DNA of 64,000 nt from Clostridia bacterium (GCA_022793335.1 JAAWCQ010000004.1:186001-250000), one strand, 5' to 3'. Shown: positions 20,801 through 29,813, counted from the first letter of the stretch. Translations and numbers: made by a program. Notes: a model not told the origin generated them from the letters alone.

Positions 20801-23800
20801 AATTATTTCCACGCAACTCAACAGTTGTTTTATCAACAGGCACTGATGATGCTGAGGCAGCTGGATAAACAATCGAATGCTTATCTTCTTCAGCAATCAT
20901 AGATTCAGAATCAAAATAGTTTACCACATAAATATAGAAACTGAGCGCTTCATTTGTATTAAGCACACTTGAAGCTGTAAGCAACGCAAGACCTGTCTTT
21001 TTAATGGTAAATTTGCCCATACTATCAACATCTAAAATATCTTTAGAAAGTGAGGTAAATGTCATTTCACCATTGATTTTAATTGGGTAAAGCTTGCTTG
21101 TTGTACTTACCCTATTAAGCACAGGGTCTATTGCCATTTGAAGAGTTGACATATCATTATCAATTACTGACGCAACCTCAAAGTAATAAGCATAATAAAT
21201 ATCTTTATTTCCTTTGCCAGTCTTGCTTAGCATTTTGTTGTTGAAATTTTCTTCAACTGAAAGATATTTTAAATCTCCTTTGGCAAATTTCATTTGTTCA
21301 TGGACAATTTTTCTATTGTTGTCTTCTGCAACAATAATAAAATCACCATAATAAGCCGTTTTATTTGTATTTACATAAAGTGGTTTCTTATTTACTATAG
21401 TTGTGCCGTACCCATCATCTTCGTTTTCATATTCTATTTCAAGATAATTTCTTGATAGATATGAAAATGCGTTTACAGCGATATTTGGAGCATCAATATT
21501 TAATGATGAAATTCCATGACTAGCATTGCCAAAGCCCAATAAATTGATAATATCATTTTTGTCAAAATCGTTATTTAAGCTTGGATAAGGATTGCTGTTG
21601 TTATAAAGTACAAGCATAGAGCTTTCTTCATTTATTTTTCCATCATCTACTGCTTGAACAGCGAAAGAATTTGTCAAATTTACCCTTTCTGCAACAAACG
21701 CAAAAAGCGAAACTTCAGCAACCATGCCTTTATTGAGTCCTCTTACAAATGTTCTGACAGTTATTCCAGAAAATTTACTTGCATCACTTACATCTGAAAT
21801 TTTTCCGACTACACCACTGACATAACCATAACTCCAAACTTCACCACCAACAAGTAAGCCCTTTCCTGCCTCGTAGTCAAAGTTTTCTTCAGTTTCATTT
21901 TCATCTTCAGTCTTGTATGCCAAATATGGATTAAACTCAACTGTATTATTTAATACACTATTATAACCACCTACAATTTGGCTTTGCAAGCCACTGCTAG
22001 AGCCCACCAAACCACCAGTATAAATATTTAAATTTGTAACTTGGGTAACTTCATTTTCATAATTTGTTTTGATTTTAGAGAAAGCCATGTAGTTTGAATA
22101 GCCAGTGAAAGACATCTTATTGCTGTCAACCTTTCTGATAATGCCTGTATTTTCACCTACAAGACCACCTATATATTTGCTATTGCTGTTGACAACATAT
22201 TTAATATCCACAAAATCATTCATCATGACAGTAATTCTTGGAGTCATTCCCGCATAAGAAATTCTGCCATAATCTTTTCCAATAGAAATTACATTTCCGC
22301 TTGCATCTGTTTTAATGTTGTCATAGTCTGCCTGTTTGGTTGTTCTTGTATTTGAATCATCGCTTTCAAACAAGGTAAAATCTTGAATAATTTCACCCTC
22401 AGTATTTCGACCTACAAGCCCTCCAAAGAAGCTAGTAGCCCCACCAATATCAACATTTGAGCTTGTAATTACAACGCCGACATTTATAAGCCTACCCTTA
22501 TTTTCACCTGCAACCAATCCAATATAAGCTTGATCGATGGTGCTTATGTTAAAACTGCCTTCAAACTGAACATATTCAATGTATGCCCCTTCTGCAATGC
22601 TGCTGAAAAGTCCATAGTGACTTTGATTATTATAAGCTTTTGAAATTTCTATTCCTGAAATTCCAGAATATTCATTTAAACCAATAATAGAACCTTTCAA
22701 TTCGCCAAGTGGCAACAGATTTGAAATGGTAGAAGCGTCAATTGTTGATTTAATTTCATAGTGTGCTGACAAATTGTCTTTAATAGCAAGAAGGTCATCG
22801 GTATTTTTAATTAAAAATCGATTTTTTCTTGTTCCATTTGCAAATTTTGCTTTAATAGGTTTAACAAATTCACTATATCCGCTTCGCAAGTTTCCGCTTA
22901 CATCCAGCCAGTCTTTTGCAACAATAGAAATTTCTGCAACCATTTCTTCTTGATAAGTCTGCACGGCCGCAATAAACTTTTCATCAACTTTAAAGGTGAC
23001 TTGTGTTTTTCCATTGCTTACTATATAACTGATAGAGCCTTCTGGGAACATTTGATAAGTTGTCTTATCGTCTCCCTCACCTGCCATTACAACACCGCCG
23101 CTTATAAGTGCAACAATTTCACCATTTGTCGCGTCAGCATTTGTTGGATAAGCAATTACACTTTGCTGTGGCTCAAAAATCGAAAATTGAAGCTCTGTCG
23201 TGCTTTCCTGTAAGGTAATTCTTTCAACTTCTTTATATGGCAAAATATTTATGTATATAACAAATGAATAAAGCTGACTGTATTGCATTACATGAGCAAT
23301 AAGTCTTATTCTTCCACCATTGCTATTTGTTGGATAAGCAGTAAACACCAATCGTTCGGTGTCAAAGGTGCCGAAAGTGCCAACAGTGTAGATGTTTGAT
23401 TGTGTTGCTGAATAATACATATTTTTCAGCTCTCTATTATCTTTTGAGATAATTTCATCACTTTCAAAATAGATATATTCTTGAGAAAATTTTGCTGGAA
23501 CATACTTGTTTGAAGATGGTGCTTTAAACAAATATGCTTCAGTATTGGCAAGAGAAACTTCAAGTTTAGCTTCCCTAAGCTCACTACTGTGAGTATTTGT
23601 GTAGACATTTACATAGTTTGCGCTCGTATTTGATGGATATTGATTATTTAAGCCATCGCTTACTTTGTAAACATAAATGTCATTTGCAAGCTCATAGGTA
23701 ACAAGCTCTATTGTATATTCAATACTTGTACTGCTTCTCTTAAAGTCTTCTATTGCATAGCCTTGAACGGTAAATATAATGTTATATCTTCCACATTGAC

Positions 23801-26024
23801 TTGAATAAATTAAATAAGAATCATTTGCCCCAGCACTTACAGAAATAGACGCTGAGTCAACATCAAGGTCAATCATAGTAATTGCATTTGAGTTTCTGTT
23901 GTCATTTGCAATAAACCTCAAATCAAAATAATTGTTCCCCGTCCTATTCAACATATATATAAGAGAATAATTTTCGTTGTCTTCTTTTAATTTAATAGAA
24001 TTATCTTCATTTGAAGTAGCAACCGAAAGCGTCTTTAACGCTTCTCTTACATCTATAGTAATAGTAGTTTGCACACCATTATCTAAAGTTACTGTATATG
24101 TTCCTGAGCCTGTATCTCTTGGAGTCATATAAAGATTTAAATAATAATTGAAACCTTCAACATCATAAAGGTCGTCTTTAAATTCAAACTTAACAACATC
24201 CTTTCCAGACTCAAGCGTAAATGTTGCGTTTGAAAATTCAGCATCCGCGTAAAGTTTGTCAAATAAAACCTCTTTATCATTTCTTTCAAGATAAACCGCT
24301 GATTTATACTCCTCATCTGTATAGCGAAGATATGTTGCACCTCTTACAATTTCATATTGAATATCAGTTTTCAGACTGTCTTCTTCAATAATATTGAAGT
24401 CCATTGAAACAGGAAGATTTTTAACTGTCGTTGTAAGTTCTGCCCTTTCTCCGCCCTTAATATAAACAGGCTCTTTAAGATTTTTAATTGACACAAGACC
24501 TGTCGTATAAACGACATTCATGTATTTTATTTGAAGGTCAGAATCAGTAAGATCAATCACTAAATTATCATACTCAGCACCTTCTGGAATTACAGTAAAG
24601 TTAAACTCTTGCCAACCTGAGTCAACAGATGCATAACTATTATAAAATTTATAAACCTTTTCAATTTCCGCAAAGTCAACATTGTTTATAAGTAGTGTCA
24701 CTGGAATAACTCTGACTTCTACAGGAATGCTGTATGTAAAGTTTACATTGCTGTCTTTGCTGTTTTCAAAGCCTTCATAATAGAAATTTAAATCAAAGAA
24801 GGTTGAATTTGCACTGCCATTTCCACAATTTATTTCAAGATAATAGATTGTGTTTTCACCATCATTTAATGTATCAATAATTTTGCTGTTTGCAATAAAA
24901 TTGTCTCTAGTTTTGAATTTATATTTCAAAAGATTGTTTGACTTGACTGAAACTTCCAAATAAACAGTCAAATAATTTGCTGTATAACCATTTAAGAACG
25001 CACTGTCTTTTATGACAGTTGTATAGTTTGGTATTAAGGTAATTACGCCATTTTTAAGGTCATCTATTTTATAAGAAACATTTTGGCCACCTGCAACAAA
25101 GTCTATTTCATTGATTTTATAACCATATTCATGTGAAAAATCTTCTTCAACAATGTCTTCTAAAATACTAAACTCTCTTTCGCATAAAATTTCACTATTT
25201 CCGCCTTCTTCTTGCAATTTATCATTGTTGTAAACTGCAACAAAGGTGAATTTATCACCTGCTTCTACAGCAGAAACATTTTCAAAATCAAAGTCATATC
25301 CAAACTCAATCTGCTCAGCAGCAATAAATTCAAATCTTTCATTATTTGTGCCAACAACTTTTGTTGACTTTCCAAGGGTATGCAAACCACCCTCTTTATC
25401 TGTAAAAATAAGGTAATTCTTGTCATTTGCGCTGTAAAGTTTTACACTTACAAAGCTGTTTATATATCCATTATTTGATGATATATCTTCAAATGTAAGT
25501 TTATCTTGAGCTGTACATTTTCCATAAAAATAGAAATCAAGGGCTCGTTCTGTGGCGCTGTCTTTAAATTTAAAATCAGTTGAAGTTGGTGCCAATTCTT
25601 TTGTTTTTGTCACATAAAGACTGTTGTCTGCTCTTTGAAGCAAATCTGAATATTCTTTTACAAATATAGTGACAGTCAAGCTTTTTCGACCTTCAATAGT
25701 CATAAATTCAACATTGGTGCGTCCACCAGAAACACCTTTGATAGAATAAGTTGTTGTATTGTTTTGAACGGCAATTTGTTTTATGTTTGCAACATTGGGA
25801 TTGGATTGTGAAAAGATAAGGCCTCTATTCATATCGCTTACCGGATTTTGAATGGTTATGGCAAGCTCTTTTTCTTCATCTGCATACAATTCAATATATT
25901 CACCGCTTTGTGAAGTCAGGTATGTTTTTGAGTAGTCTACTTTACCACAGGCTGCAAAAATACAGCTTGCTAATACAAGAAACAACCCTAAAATAAAAAT
26001 ACTAAGTTTTTTAGATTTTGTCAT
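14883..26024 (-). CDS. Giant (3,713-residue) surface lipoprotein with Ig-like and GLUG repeats
   Basis: One uninterrupted frame of 11.1 kb encodes an exported lipoprotein. The signal peptide ends in two candidate lipobox cysteines, LASC (Cys21) and FAAC (Cys26). Residues about 30-125 resemble a bacterial Ig-like BIG2 domain (GVSGGRTNVEFMTIEGRKSLTVTIFV), and much of the next 1,000 residues looks like further beta domains. GLUG-type repeats, which form beta-helical surfaces, cluster near residues 1170-1345 (FFGGLVGRNTEG, YIGGLVGENTG, YTGGLVGSSSG) and 2640-3415 (YAGGLVGGNSGY, YAGGIVGFAGNG, VGGIAGKLCGG, VGGLVGTVI, VGGLIGM). There is no LPXTG motif or C-terminal anchor. Function is unknown; adhesion or a surface fibre is a guess. 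It starts 72 bp after the VirB4-like gene on the same strand with AAAAGGG as ribosome site. Confidence 0.88.
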   Translation of the reverse strand: MTKSKKLSIFILGLFLVLASCIFAACGKVDYSKTYLTSQSGEYIELYADEEKELAITIQNPVSDMNRGLIFSQSNPNVANIKQIAVQNNTTTYSIKGVSGGRTNVEFMTIEGRKSLTVTIFVKEYSDLLQRADNSLYVTKTKELAPTSTDFKFKDSATERALDFYFYGKCTAQDKLTFEDISSNNGYINSFVSVKLYSANDKNYLIFTDKEGGLHTLGKSTKVVGTNNERFEFIAAEQIEFGYDFDFENVSAVEAGDKFTFVAVYNNDKLQEEGGNSEILCEREFSILEDIVEEDFSHEYGYKINEIDFVAGGQNVSYKIDDLKNGVITLIPNYTTVIKDSAFLNGYTANYLTVYLEVSVKSNNLLKYKFKTRDNFIANSKIIDTLNDGENTIYYLEINCGNGSANSTFFDLNFYYEGFENSKDSNVNFTYSIPVEVRVIPVTLLINNVDFAEIEKVYKFYNSYASVDSGWQEFNFTVIPEGAEYDNLVIDLTDSDLQIKYMNVVYTTGLVSIKNLKEPVYIKGGERAELTTTVKNLPVSMDFNIIEEDSLKTDIQYEIVRGATYLRYTDEEYKSAVYLERNDKEVLFDKLYADAEFSNATFTLESGKDVVKFEFKDDLYDVEGFNYYLNLYMTPRDTGSGTYTVTLDNGVQTTITIDVREALKTLSVATSNEDNSIKLKEDNENYSLIYMLNRTGNNYFDLRFIANDNRNSNAITMIDLDVDSASISVSAGANDSYLIYSSQCGRYNIIFTVQGYAIEDFKRSSTSIEYTIELVTYELANDIYVYKVSDGLNNQYPSNTSANYVNVYTNTHSSELREAKLEVSLANTEAYLFKAPSSNKYVPAKFSQEYIYFESDEIISKDNRELKNMYYSATQSNIYTVGTFGTFDTERLVFTAYPTNSNGGRIRLIAHVMQYSQLYSFVIYINILPYKEVERITLQESTTELQFSIFEPQQSVIAYPTNADATNGEIVALISGGVVMAGEGDDKTTYQMFPEGSISYIVSNGKTQVTFKVDEKFIAAVQTYQEEMVAEISIVAKDWLDVSGNLRSGYSEFVKPIKAKFANGTRKNRFLIKNTDDLLAIKDNLSAHYEIKSTIDASTISNLLPLGELKGSIIGLNEYSGISGIEISKAYNNQSHYGLFSSIAEGAYIEYVQFEGSFNISTIDQAYIGLVAGENKGRLINVGVVITSSNVDIGGATSFFGGLVGRNTEGEIIQDFTLFESDDSNTRTTKQADYDNIKTDASGNVISIGKDYGRISYAGMTPRITVMMNDFVDIKYVVNSNSKYIGGLVGENTGIIRKVDSNKMSFTGYSNYMAFSKIKTNYENEVTQVTNLNIYTGGLVGSSSGLQSQIVGGYNSVLNNTVEFNPYLAYKTEDENETEENFDYEAGKGLLVGGEVWSYGYVSGVVGKISDVSDASKFSGITVRTFVRGLNKGMVAEVSLFAFVAERVNLTNSFAVQAVDDGKINEESSMLVLYNNSNPYPSLNNDFDKNDIINLLGFGNASHGISSLNIDAPNIAVNAFSYLSRNYLEIEYENEDDGYGTTIVNKKPLYVNTNKTAYYGDFIIVAEDNNRKIVHEQMKFAKGDLKYLSVEENFNNKMLSKTGKGNKDIYYAYYFEVASVIDNDMSTLQMAIDPVLNRVSTTSKLYPIKINGEMTFTSLSKDILDVDSMGKFTIKKTGLALLTASSVLNTNEALSFYIYVVNYFDSESMIAEEDKHSIVYPAASASSVPVDKTTVELRGNNSASLYVLPRYTFAEDKTLSFSSNDKGASYFGGVYFYLAANTEVTADVSIIVEKQTIDGVEKPIYFYDELGNPASFDKDGNPIESSLEINVIGQTITIRRLDNSVQGYYKLRIVPMLKVTQDDDVYFAQTNRVLDNAEVDYKYGALEIKNKNYNNVPIQTSKTIIEEITIISTDENEANPYVHILGLENQALQGDLKGQEYQLTSDEEKLFNVSITKTSTKTYDNGTYEIKYNLEISINRDAQIYKDRYNNEIYGIYTLNLQTRSNSSKMRTIFIDFERTGVSSIVVDNYTSLDQLNKSMTLSSSSDLAYPGQSGLLSFTINPEDSDFDYILIENDDANYESGHSLAAFSLVARYQNEVAENNKKLFEEGMIAGSIVSKGLKLTLEELVSVYGESGKNDKKGFNPYNGVVYIKYDTSSSNVIDLSNCRINISAYKDGEVIYSAGKNLTIKLQNYVAVEIDGKEGISNQNGYYMTYKVARGLKYKLNINSYGFKHDAINIVSNSSLGKISYENGSWYLTITDANIDYPNNEFVLTTSASQQDGETVRNAESQTRIIVYEYVVNYNNDRDKNSDIVKGMGDGIINIQVGTQITFAVDLYSFIEYSSAITGVGNKIEEFMRSLERYGKWNTITNLITDDQPDYKMAGSTTEERQQYLLGYEANGQNKQHSNYYFNSDGLSVIPKRTHAPEEKFYYFTFEGYYNVNSGIYTAENYIEGAAQEKIETQFVMNVYSTSSAESPIPIYTYSDFIKMQQGGYYILLNDITLPSTSDEEGGVKAFTPIVGDFASFDGNGHAINFAGTYDMGSLSEIGIFSTIETGSIVKNLIVNYTSANDGSDENTDPNDSVYGLFGLKTVKFVTTSESFMFGTIAAQNAGIISNCQVISNTVAGNKYYLTIKADNALTGSSYAGGLVGGNSGYITNCGVSLNAKMPYNLAGVVAQNNRKVAGCYFKEGNLINNSQYDQHIAGFAISNSNDAQIMTSFVSGGQSSASLYSKDNNSSIVSTLAGGGFIYSNEGTIKDCYTDIDLSKTLSEMAGFAYRNSGKIRNCFSLSVLRSNTTASAGFARAEIIDGVKGVFENCYYFYNIMVSDENKNEEMLAQGHYGYGHSDNKNINVSLYAVEYKGVERLTQGQFANVERYFSHYSYDENLSTKSVWFFSRGHQSNQYVEYIPTTEKIILPGDDGNDQSNTVYRQEVITFGLNRLALVSPNVRVLSIRNFAYSEIDEATGNVTYFYLDDAQAPDRGSLHNPRLITDANTMEAEILNQTASNYINTTNYRILCDISYAEFEGHSNLYKVIYAGNLEGNGMEISNIGLVYMDSRTNGGMFSQIGYAANKTGSVKNLIIKPREVVFNNTNNVGTLAGTLKYGFIYDIKVDAEPYNLASVSGLNFVGGIVGRAVSSFEIKDVYSNANVWAVYSSINDYTYTESAGQESSYSYAGGIVGFAGNGKIFNSHVDSIQTIVGSRTGLAFGGLGQGAKVEYTFVDVEPGFRMRSNHYAGYVAGEVAGYLGHAYVSNNKAIESSFSSVPKAAVGVGGIAGKLCGGTIENSQIEQSFRISNAENETAIENVGGLVGTVIGASGVISTIKDCVVNADFASSSILGGAVGGVSTALVIDSVAVKSKTLTISGKRENPCLGGIVAKIRNTDFAALEMINSYCQADLNITTFTTGIASTASVGGLIGMCEGEKIPTLSYCYTTSKIKAEVYDSRALGANVDFGSIEDNDKINFTYNITSNNNQNNNFERVYFLGGSQSTSDSGASSNVIYKGLSKNLVEFTSRAKVLPIQLFVNNFGKSSVGYMQELSSTDISSGLNLKSLQGLYGNKYQINNAITLDGSQTSANNFAADESIFYNVLNKTYSTYYMLNSQTKAAAVFVKNPDTHNEYIFTEINGSGATQTQTQYTLDETKLCCNTLFRGSDGEYYRQGINSGEKGYTRLADGKFVEDSAIDVTLTEIWKTSNEAFSTLFIENSFTWTGQEYI

Positions 26025-26052
26025 TTAACATACCCTTTTAAATTCAATCATA

Positions 26053-26078
26053 GGTCATCACTTTTTCAAGCAATGACC
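26053..26078 (-). other. Intercistronic GNRA hairpin between the VirB4-like and giant genes
   Basis: On the minus strand GGTCATTGCTT pairs with AAGTGATGACC (11 bp, two G-U pairs) around a GAAA loop. No T run follows, so it is not an intrinsic terminator. It may be an mRNA processing or stability element that sets the ratio of the two products. Confidence 0.6.
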
Positions 26079-26096
26079 ATGACAGAAAATCTTAAT

Positions 26097-28781
26097 TTAT
26101 TTTTTCTTTTTTCTCTTTTCAATAATTGAGTAAACATAAGGAAGAGGTCTGATTTGCACCATTGTTCTCGAAGTTGGAGATGTGATAACAAACGCTTGAC
26201 CAACAGAAGCACTTACTATGCTGTTTCTTTCTGCCTTATTGATACCACCGGAGTTTTTATAAAGCTCGACAAGGTCGTTTACATCGTTTGGCGCAAGAGA
26301 GAATATAAGCGAGTATTGACAGGCGTTAATAATCGCGGTCGATTGTCTTTTAATTGCTTCAGATCCAACGAAGTCGTTGATGTTCTGAGTAATTACTATC
26401 TGCATACCACCATACTTACGAATACGTTTAGCCATAGAAGTCATGAAGTTTAAGGCAAGTGGATATTTAGGGTTGATGAAAAGGTGGGCTTCGTCAACTA
26501 CCAAAATAATCTTACGATTTGTCGCGTGCAACTCGTTGTAGTCCTTATTATTGATAACTTCACTTTCAATATATTTGAATACCAAAAGCATTTGAGCATT
26601 TGTAAGCATTTCGTTATTACCAGCAATCAGAGACTGGAAGTTGAAACAAACAAAGTTTTCGTTGGTTTCAATTGATGTTGGACCATTCCAAAGGTTTGAG
26701 TTTCGGCCGCCTTTGGCAAACTTACGGATATAAGTTTGAGCGACACGAAGGTTGTTTAATACAAACTCCTCTTTTGCTTCGCCCAGTTTGATTTGTAAAA
26801 GTTCATACAAATCATCAAAGGTTGGATAATCTTCTGGTTTTAATTTTCTAAGGTCAGTATATTCATTGATGTTAAATTTTTCATATACTTCCAAAATAAG
26901 TGTATTGATTACCTCAAAGGCATCTGAAGAGATACCTTGCAAAATTGTTCTGAAGAATTGTTCAAGGAATTGAAGGTGCTGATTGAAAGAGTCATCACGC
27001 TTAATAGGATTTCCATTTTCATCAAAGTCGTCATCTCCCCCAAATTCATCATCATCTTTATCAAGAGCTCTGATGATGTTGAATGGATTGATAATACCTT
27101 GAAGAGATGAGCCTACATCAATTTCCTTACCCTTCAACGCATCGCACAATTCAGAATATTCTTTTTCTGGGTCGACAATGAAGATTTTGGTATTATCAGC
27201 CGCAAAGTTTGCAAGCAGTGTTTTAGTAGAGAAAGATTTTCCTGACCCAGACTTTCCGATAATCATCATGTTCGAGTTTACTCTTTGAGCATCACGCATG
27301 AAGAAATCAATGAAAACTGGATAAGAGTTGTCTCCTAAATAGAAGCCGCCATCGTCTTGAAGCTCAGATGAAATAAATGGGAAAACCCCAGCCAGTGTAT
27401 AGGTAGGAACACCTCTTTGAAGCTCTTTAATATTATCACGCATTGAAATTCCAGTGCTGATAAATCCATCAAGCTGACGAGCGAAAAGCTCGGTGAAACG
27501 ATAACCTTCCTGCTTAAGCATTGACTTAACTTCTTTTCTTGCAGAATCTTCAACAGTAATGAAAGTGTTTACATCGAAAAGCTGTTGGTTTGAAGTTTTA
27601 AGCTCTTGAAGAAGATTTCTAAGAGTTTCAAGGTGAGTTTCAATTTCAATTCGAGTACTACTCTTTCCTGTCTTGTAAAGCTTAGTTTCCATATCCATTA
27701 TGGCTTTATCGATTTTCTTTTCTGATTCAAATTGAGGAGCTTTTTGGAATTTCATTACAACTTTTGTTCTGTCAAGAAGGAAGAAAGATGCACCCCACGC
27801 ATTGCCAACTTGCAATGGATATTCATTCAAAGCATATGTACGATAATTTACGCCATCAACCTTATACTTAGCTGAAGAAAACTTGATTGTGTCAGGAGTT
27901 GCCCATTTTACATAATCAGAATATGGAATATTTTCAAGGTCTCTTTCATTAAATTCTCTTGTGTAGTTTGCTTTTAAGAAAATTGCAAGATCAGCCCCTG
28001 CCAATCTTTTAGTTGTAACAGGAGTAAGCGAAGTTGCAAGCGCATTGGCCATACCGCCAATAGTATTATCAAGCGCTTCAAGGTCTTTGCCAAGCACCAC
28101 CATATAGAAATAGTCTTTATAAATTTTTTCTGTTCTGTTTTTATTTTCAAGGAAAGTCACGCGCTCTTCAAAGATAGGCGCACGAGCATCAATTTCAGAT
28201 TGGCTCATTTGCTTTTCATACAATTGGTCAAGCAATCTGTCATATTTTTTATTTTCAATGTATGTATAACTATCAAGCACCATGGCTTTATTAAGTTTTA
28301 CTATTTCACAAACTTGATTATCTTCAAGTCTTCTAAGCGCGTTTCCAAAACCGACATCAATTACATTGTTTTGACTGTATTCATTTAAAAGTCCAAAAAG
28401 AATAGGTTTTACTTCCAATACTGCAGCATAATATCCACCATAAGAAATAAATCTGTCTTCATGAATTGCTTCGAAAGGAATAATATCTTTCATGTTGCCT
28501 TTTTTATTTTTAGGCGCTTTAGCATATTTTTTCTTTTGAAGAGAAAACCTGGCAAGGTGCATTATCGTCACATAAAAACGGTCGCTGTCTGCAATTTTAA
28601 AGAACAAAGAAAGCGCAAATATTGCCCAAACCATTGCCACCCATATATGCCCTTCAAAGTTTGAAGCAGCAAGCACTACAAGCACCGCAGCTACAATAAG
28701 CGCCATGATTAAGTCAATACCTGTGAAACCTCTTACAAATTCAAGTTTAACTTTGGTTCTTCTAGGAATTACTCTTACCAT
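26097..28781 (-). CDS. VirB4/TraC-type secretion ATPase with N-terminal PrgI-like membrane hairpin
   Basis: An 894-residue ATPase of the type IV secretion VirB4 family, which powers pilus assembly and substrate transfer at the inner face of the membrane. Residues about 20-62 form two membrane segments joined to VKLEFVRGFTGIDL and DRFYVTIMHLARF, the pattern of PrgI proteins often fused to VirB4 in Gram-positives. The ATPase has Walker A IGKSGSGKSFSTK near residue 510, an acidic insert (about residues 570-590), and Walker B ILVVDEAHLF near residue 759, followed by ITQNINDF. No relaxase, coupling protein, VirB6, lytic transglycosylase or integrase gene is in the window, so it is an orphan here. 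The ATG at 28781 follows GGTGAGG. The giant lipoprotein gene follows after 72 bp with no terminator between, suggesting an operon. Confidence 0.9.
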   Translation of the reverse strand: MVRVIPRRTKVKLEFVRGFTGIDLIMALIVAAVLVVLAASNFEGHIWVAMVWAIFALSLFFKIADSDRFYVTIMHLARFSLQKKKYAKAPKNKKGNMKDIIPFEAIHEDRFISYGGYYAAVLEVKPILFGLLNEYSQNNVIDVGFGNALRRLEDNQVCEIVKLNKAMVLDSYTYIENKKYDRLLDQLYEKQMSQSEIDARAPIFEERVTFLENKNRTEKIYKDYFYMVVLGKDLEALDNTIGGMANALATSLTPVTTKRLAGADLAIFLKANYTREFNERDLENIPYSDYVKWATPDTIKFSSAKYKVDGVNYRTYALNEYPLQVGNAWGASFFLLDRTKVVMKFQKAPQFESEKKIDKAIMDMETKLYKTGKSSTRIEIETHLETLRNLLQELKTSNQQLFDVNTFITVEDSARKEVKSMLKQEGYRFTELFARQLDGFISTGISMRDNIKELQRGVPTYTLAGVFPFISSELQDDGGFYLGDNSYPVFIDFFMRDAQRVNSNMMIIGKSGSGKSFSTKTLLANFAADNTKIFIVDPEKEYSELCDALKGKEIDVGSSLQGIINPFNIIRALDKDDDEFGGDDDFDENGNPIKRDDSFNQHLQFLEQFFRTILQGISSDAFEVINTLILEVYEKFNINEYTDLRKLKPEDYPTFDDLYELLQIKLGEAKEEFVLNNLRVAQTYIRKFAKGGRNSNLWNGPTSIETNENFVCFNFQSLIAGNNEMLTNAQMLLVFKYIESEVINNKDYNELHATNRKIILVVDEAHLFINPKYPLALNFMTSMAKRIRKYGGMQIVITQNINDFVGSEAIKRQSTAIINACQYSLIFSLAPNDVNDLVELYKNSGGINKAERNSIVSASVGQAFVITSPTSRTMVQIRPLPYVYSIIEKRKKKK

Positions 28782-28969
28782 ATAAACCTCACCTTTAAAA
28801 ATCTTTCAAAATTTTACAACAAAAGATTTCAAAATTACTATCACATATATTGTACTACAAATAAAATCAAAAATACAAACGAATAAACGATAATTTTATT
28901 AAAAATAAAAAAAATAATAAAAAATTATATAATATATATAAATTCACCAAAAAAAATAATAAATAAATT

Positions 28970-29001
28970 AAAAAACAGCGACTTTTATTATTAAAAATCG
29001 C
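28970..29001 (-). terminator. Terminator of the PRC-barrel gene
   Basis: Minus-strand stem GCGATTTTT/AAAAGTCGC (one G-U pair) with a 6-base loop, followed by six T. Confidence 0.8.
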
Positions 29002-29018
29002 CATTTTATTTATTTTTA

Positions 29019-29729
29019 TTATTTGCTGTAATAATTTAAAAAATTCAATTTATTATGTTTTTTTGCTTTATTTATTATTTTTTGACTTATTATTTCATTT
29101 TTTTGAACAATAATTTCATTATTGTATCCAAAAATATCATTTGTCATAACCCTTCCAATCAATGAATTTTCACCTATATAAACTCTCTTAGGAATTTCCA
29201 TTGTCGCAACACTGTTTATTGCTTGTGAAATGGTCACTTGAGGCAATATCTGACTATTGAAAGTCCCTACCTCTTCTTTGAAAGTTTTCTTCTCTTTTTT
29301 TTCCTTTTTATAGGCTCCAAAAATGATAAAGTTATCCCCCGATTTCCTTACAAATTTCTGAGGAAATTCGCACATGGTGGTCATCAACTTTTTTACTGTT
29401 TTACCCTGCAATTGCACATCAATCACCTGTCCTAAATTATTGCCATTGCAATCATAGACAATCTTCCCAACAGGATTGTTTGACTTATTCGAAATATTAA
29501 ACATAAGCTTATCGGCAGACTTAACCATAACGGTCTCATCACCCATAGAATAAATATCCTCTCTTTGCAATACAAAAGAATTTTCACTTTCATCATCTAC
29601 AATAATAAGACCTGTAAATGTCTTTATCTGATCGTCAAAAATTACATCCAGCACATAGCCGAGTCCACTTGCATCCTCTAACGAGATGACTTTTTTTGAA
29701 ATTATTTTACTTATCTGTTCCATACTCAT
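29019..29729 (-). CDS. PRC-barrel domain protein
   Basis: A 236-residue cytosolic protein with two consecutive PRC-barrel-like units. The first, about residues 8-75, contains KVISLEDASGLGYVLDVIFDDQIKTFTGLIIVDD; the second, about residues 78-135, contains NPVGKIVYDCNGNNLGQVIDVQLQGKTV. PRC-barrels are small beta-barrels that mediate RNA or protein binding; in spore-formers related YlmC/YmxH proteins are linked to sporulation. The C-terminal third is Lys-rich and ends in a further small segment (YIGENSLIGRVMTNDIFGYNN) that resembles another partial barrel. No catalytic motif is present. The ATG at 29729 has no clear Shine-Dalgarno sequence. It is divergent from the DUF1858 gene and ends at its own terminator. 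Confidence 0.75.
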   Translation of the reverse strand: MSMEQISKIISKKVISLEDASGLGYVLDVIFDDQIKTFTGLIIVDDESENSFVLQREDIYSMGDETVMVKSADKLMFNISNKSNNPVGKIVYDCNGNNLGQVIDVQLQGKTVKKLMTTMCEFPQKFVRKSGDNFIIFGAYKKEKKEKKTFKEEVGTFNSQILPQVTISQAINSVATMEIPKRVYIGENSLIGRVMTNDIFGYNNEIIVQKNEIISQKIINKAKKHNKLNFLNYYSK

Positions 29730-29784
29730 AATTTATTAAACTATTTTAAATTTAGAACATTTTTTTGTAATTTATATATTTTTT

Positions 29785-29813
29785 TTGACATTTTTATTAT
29801 TTTGATTTATAAT
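29785..29813 (+). promoter_or_regulatory. Consensus promoter giving a leaderless DUF1858 mRNA
   Basis: TTGACA, 17 bp, TATAAT, all consensus, then six bases to the ATG. The predicted transcription start (29820) is the A of the ATG. Confidence 0.85.

Noticed and set aside
26097..28781. VirB4-like gene as part of an integrative conjugative element
   Set aside because: No relaxase, integrase, coupling protein, attachment repeats or compositional change are visible; flanking genes are housekeeping.
28782..28969. Possible origin or regulatory array in the AT-rich gap
   Set aside because: Only simple A/T runs; no DnaA boxes, iterons or dyads beyond the PRC-gene terminator.
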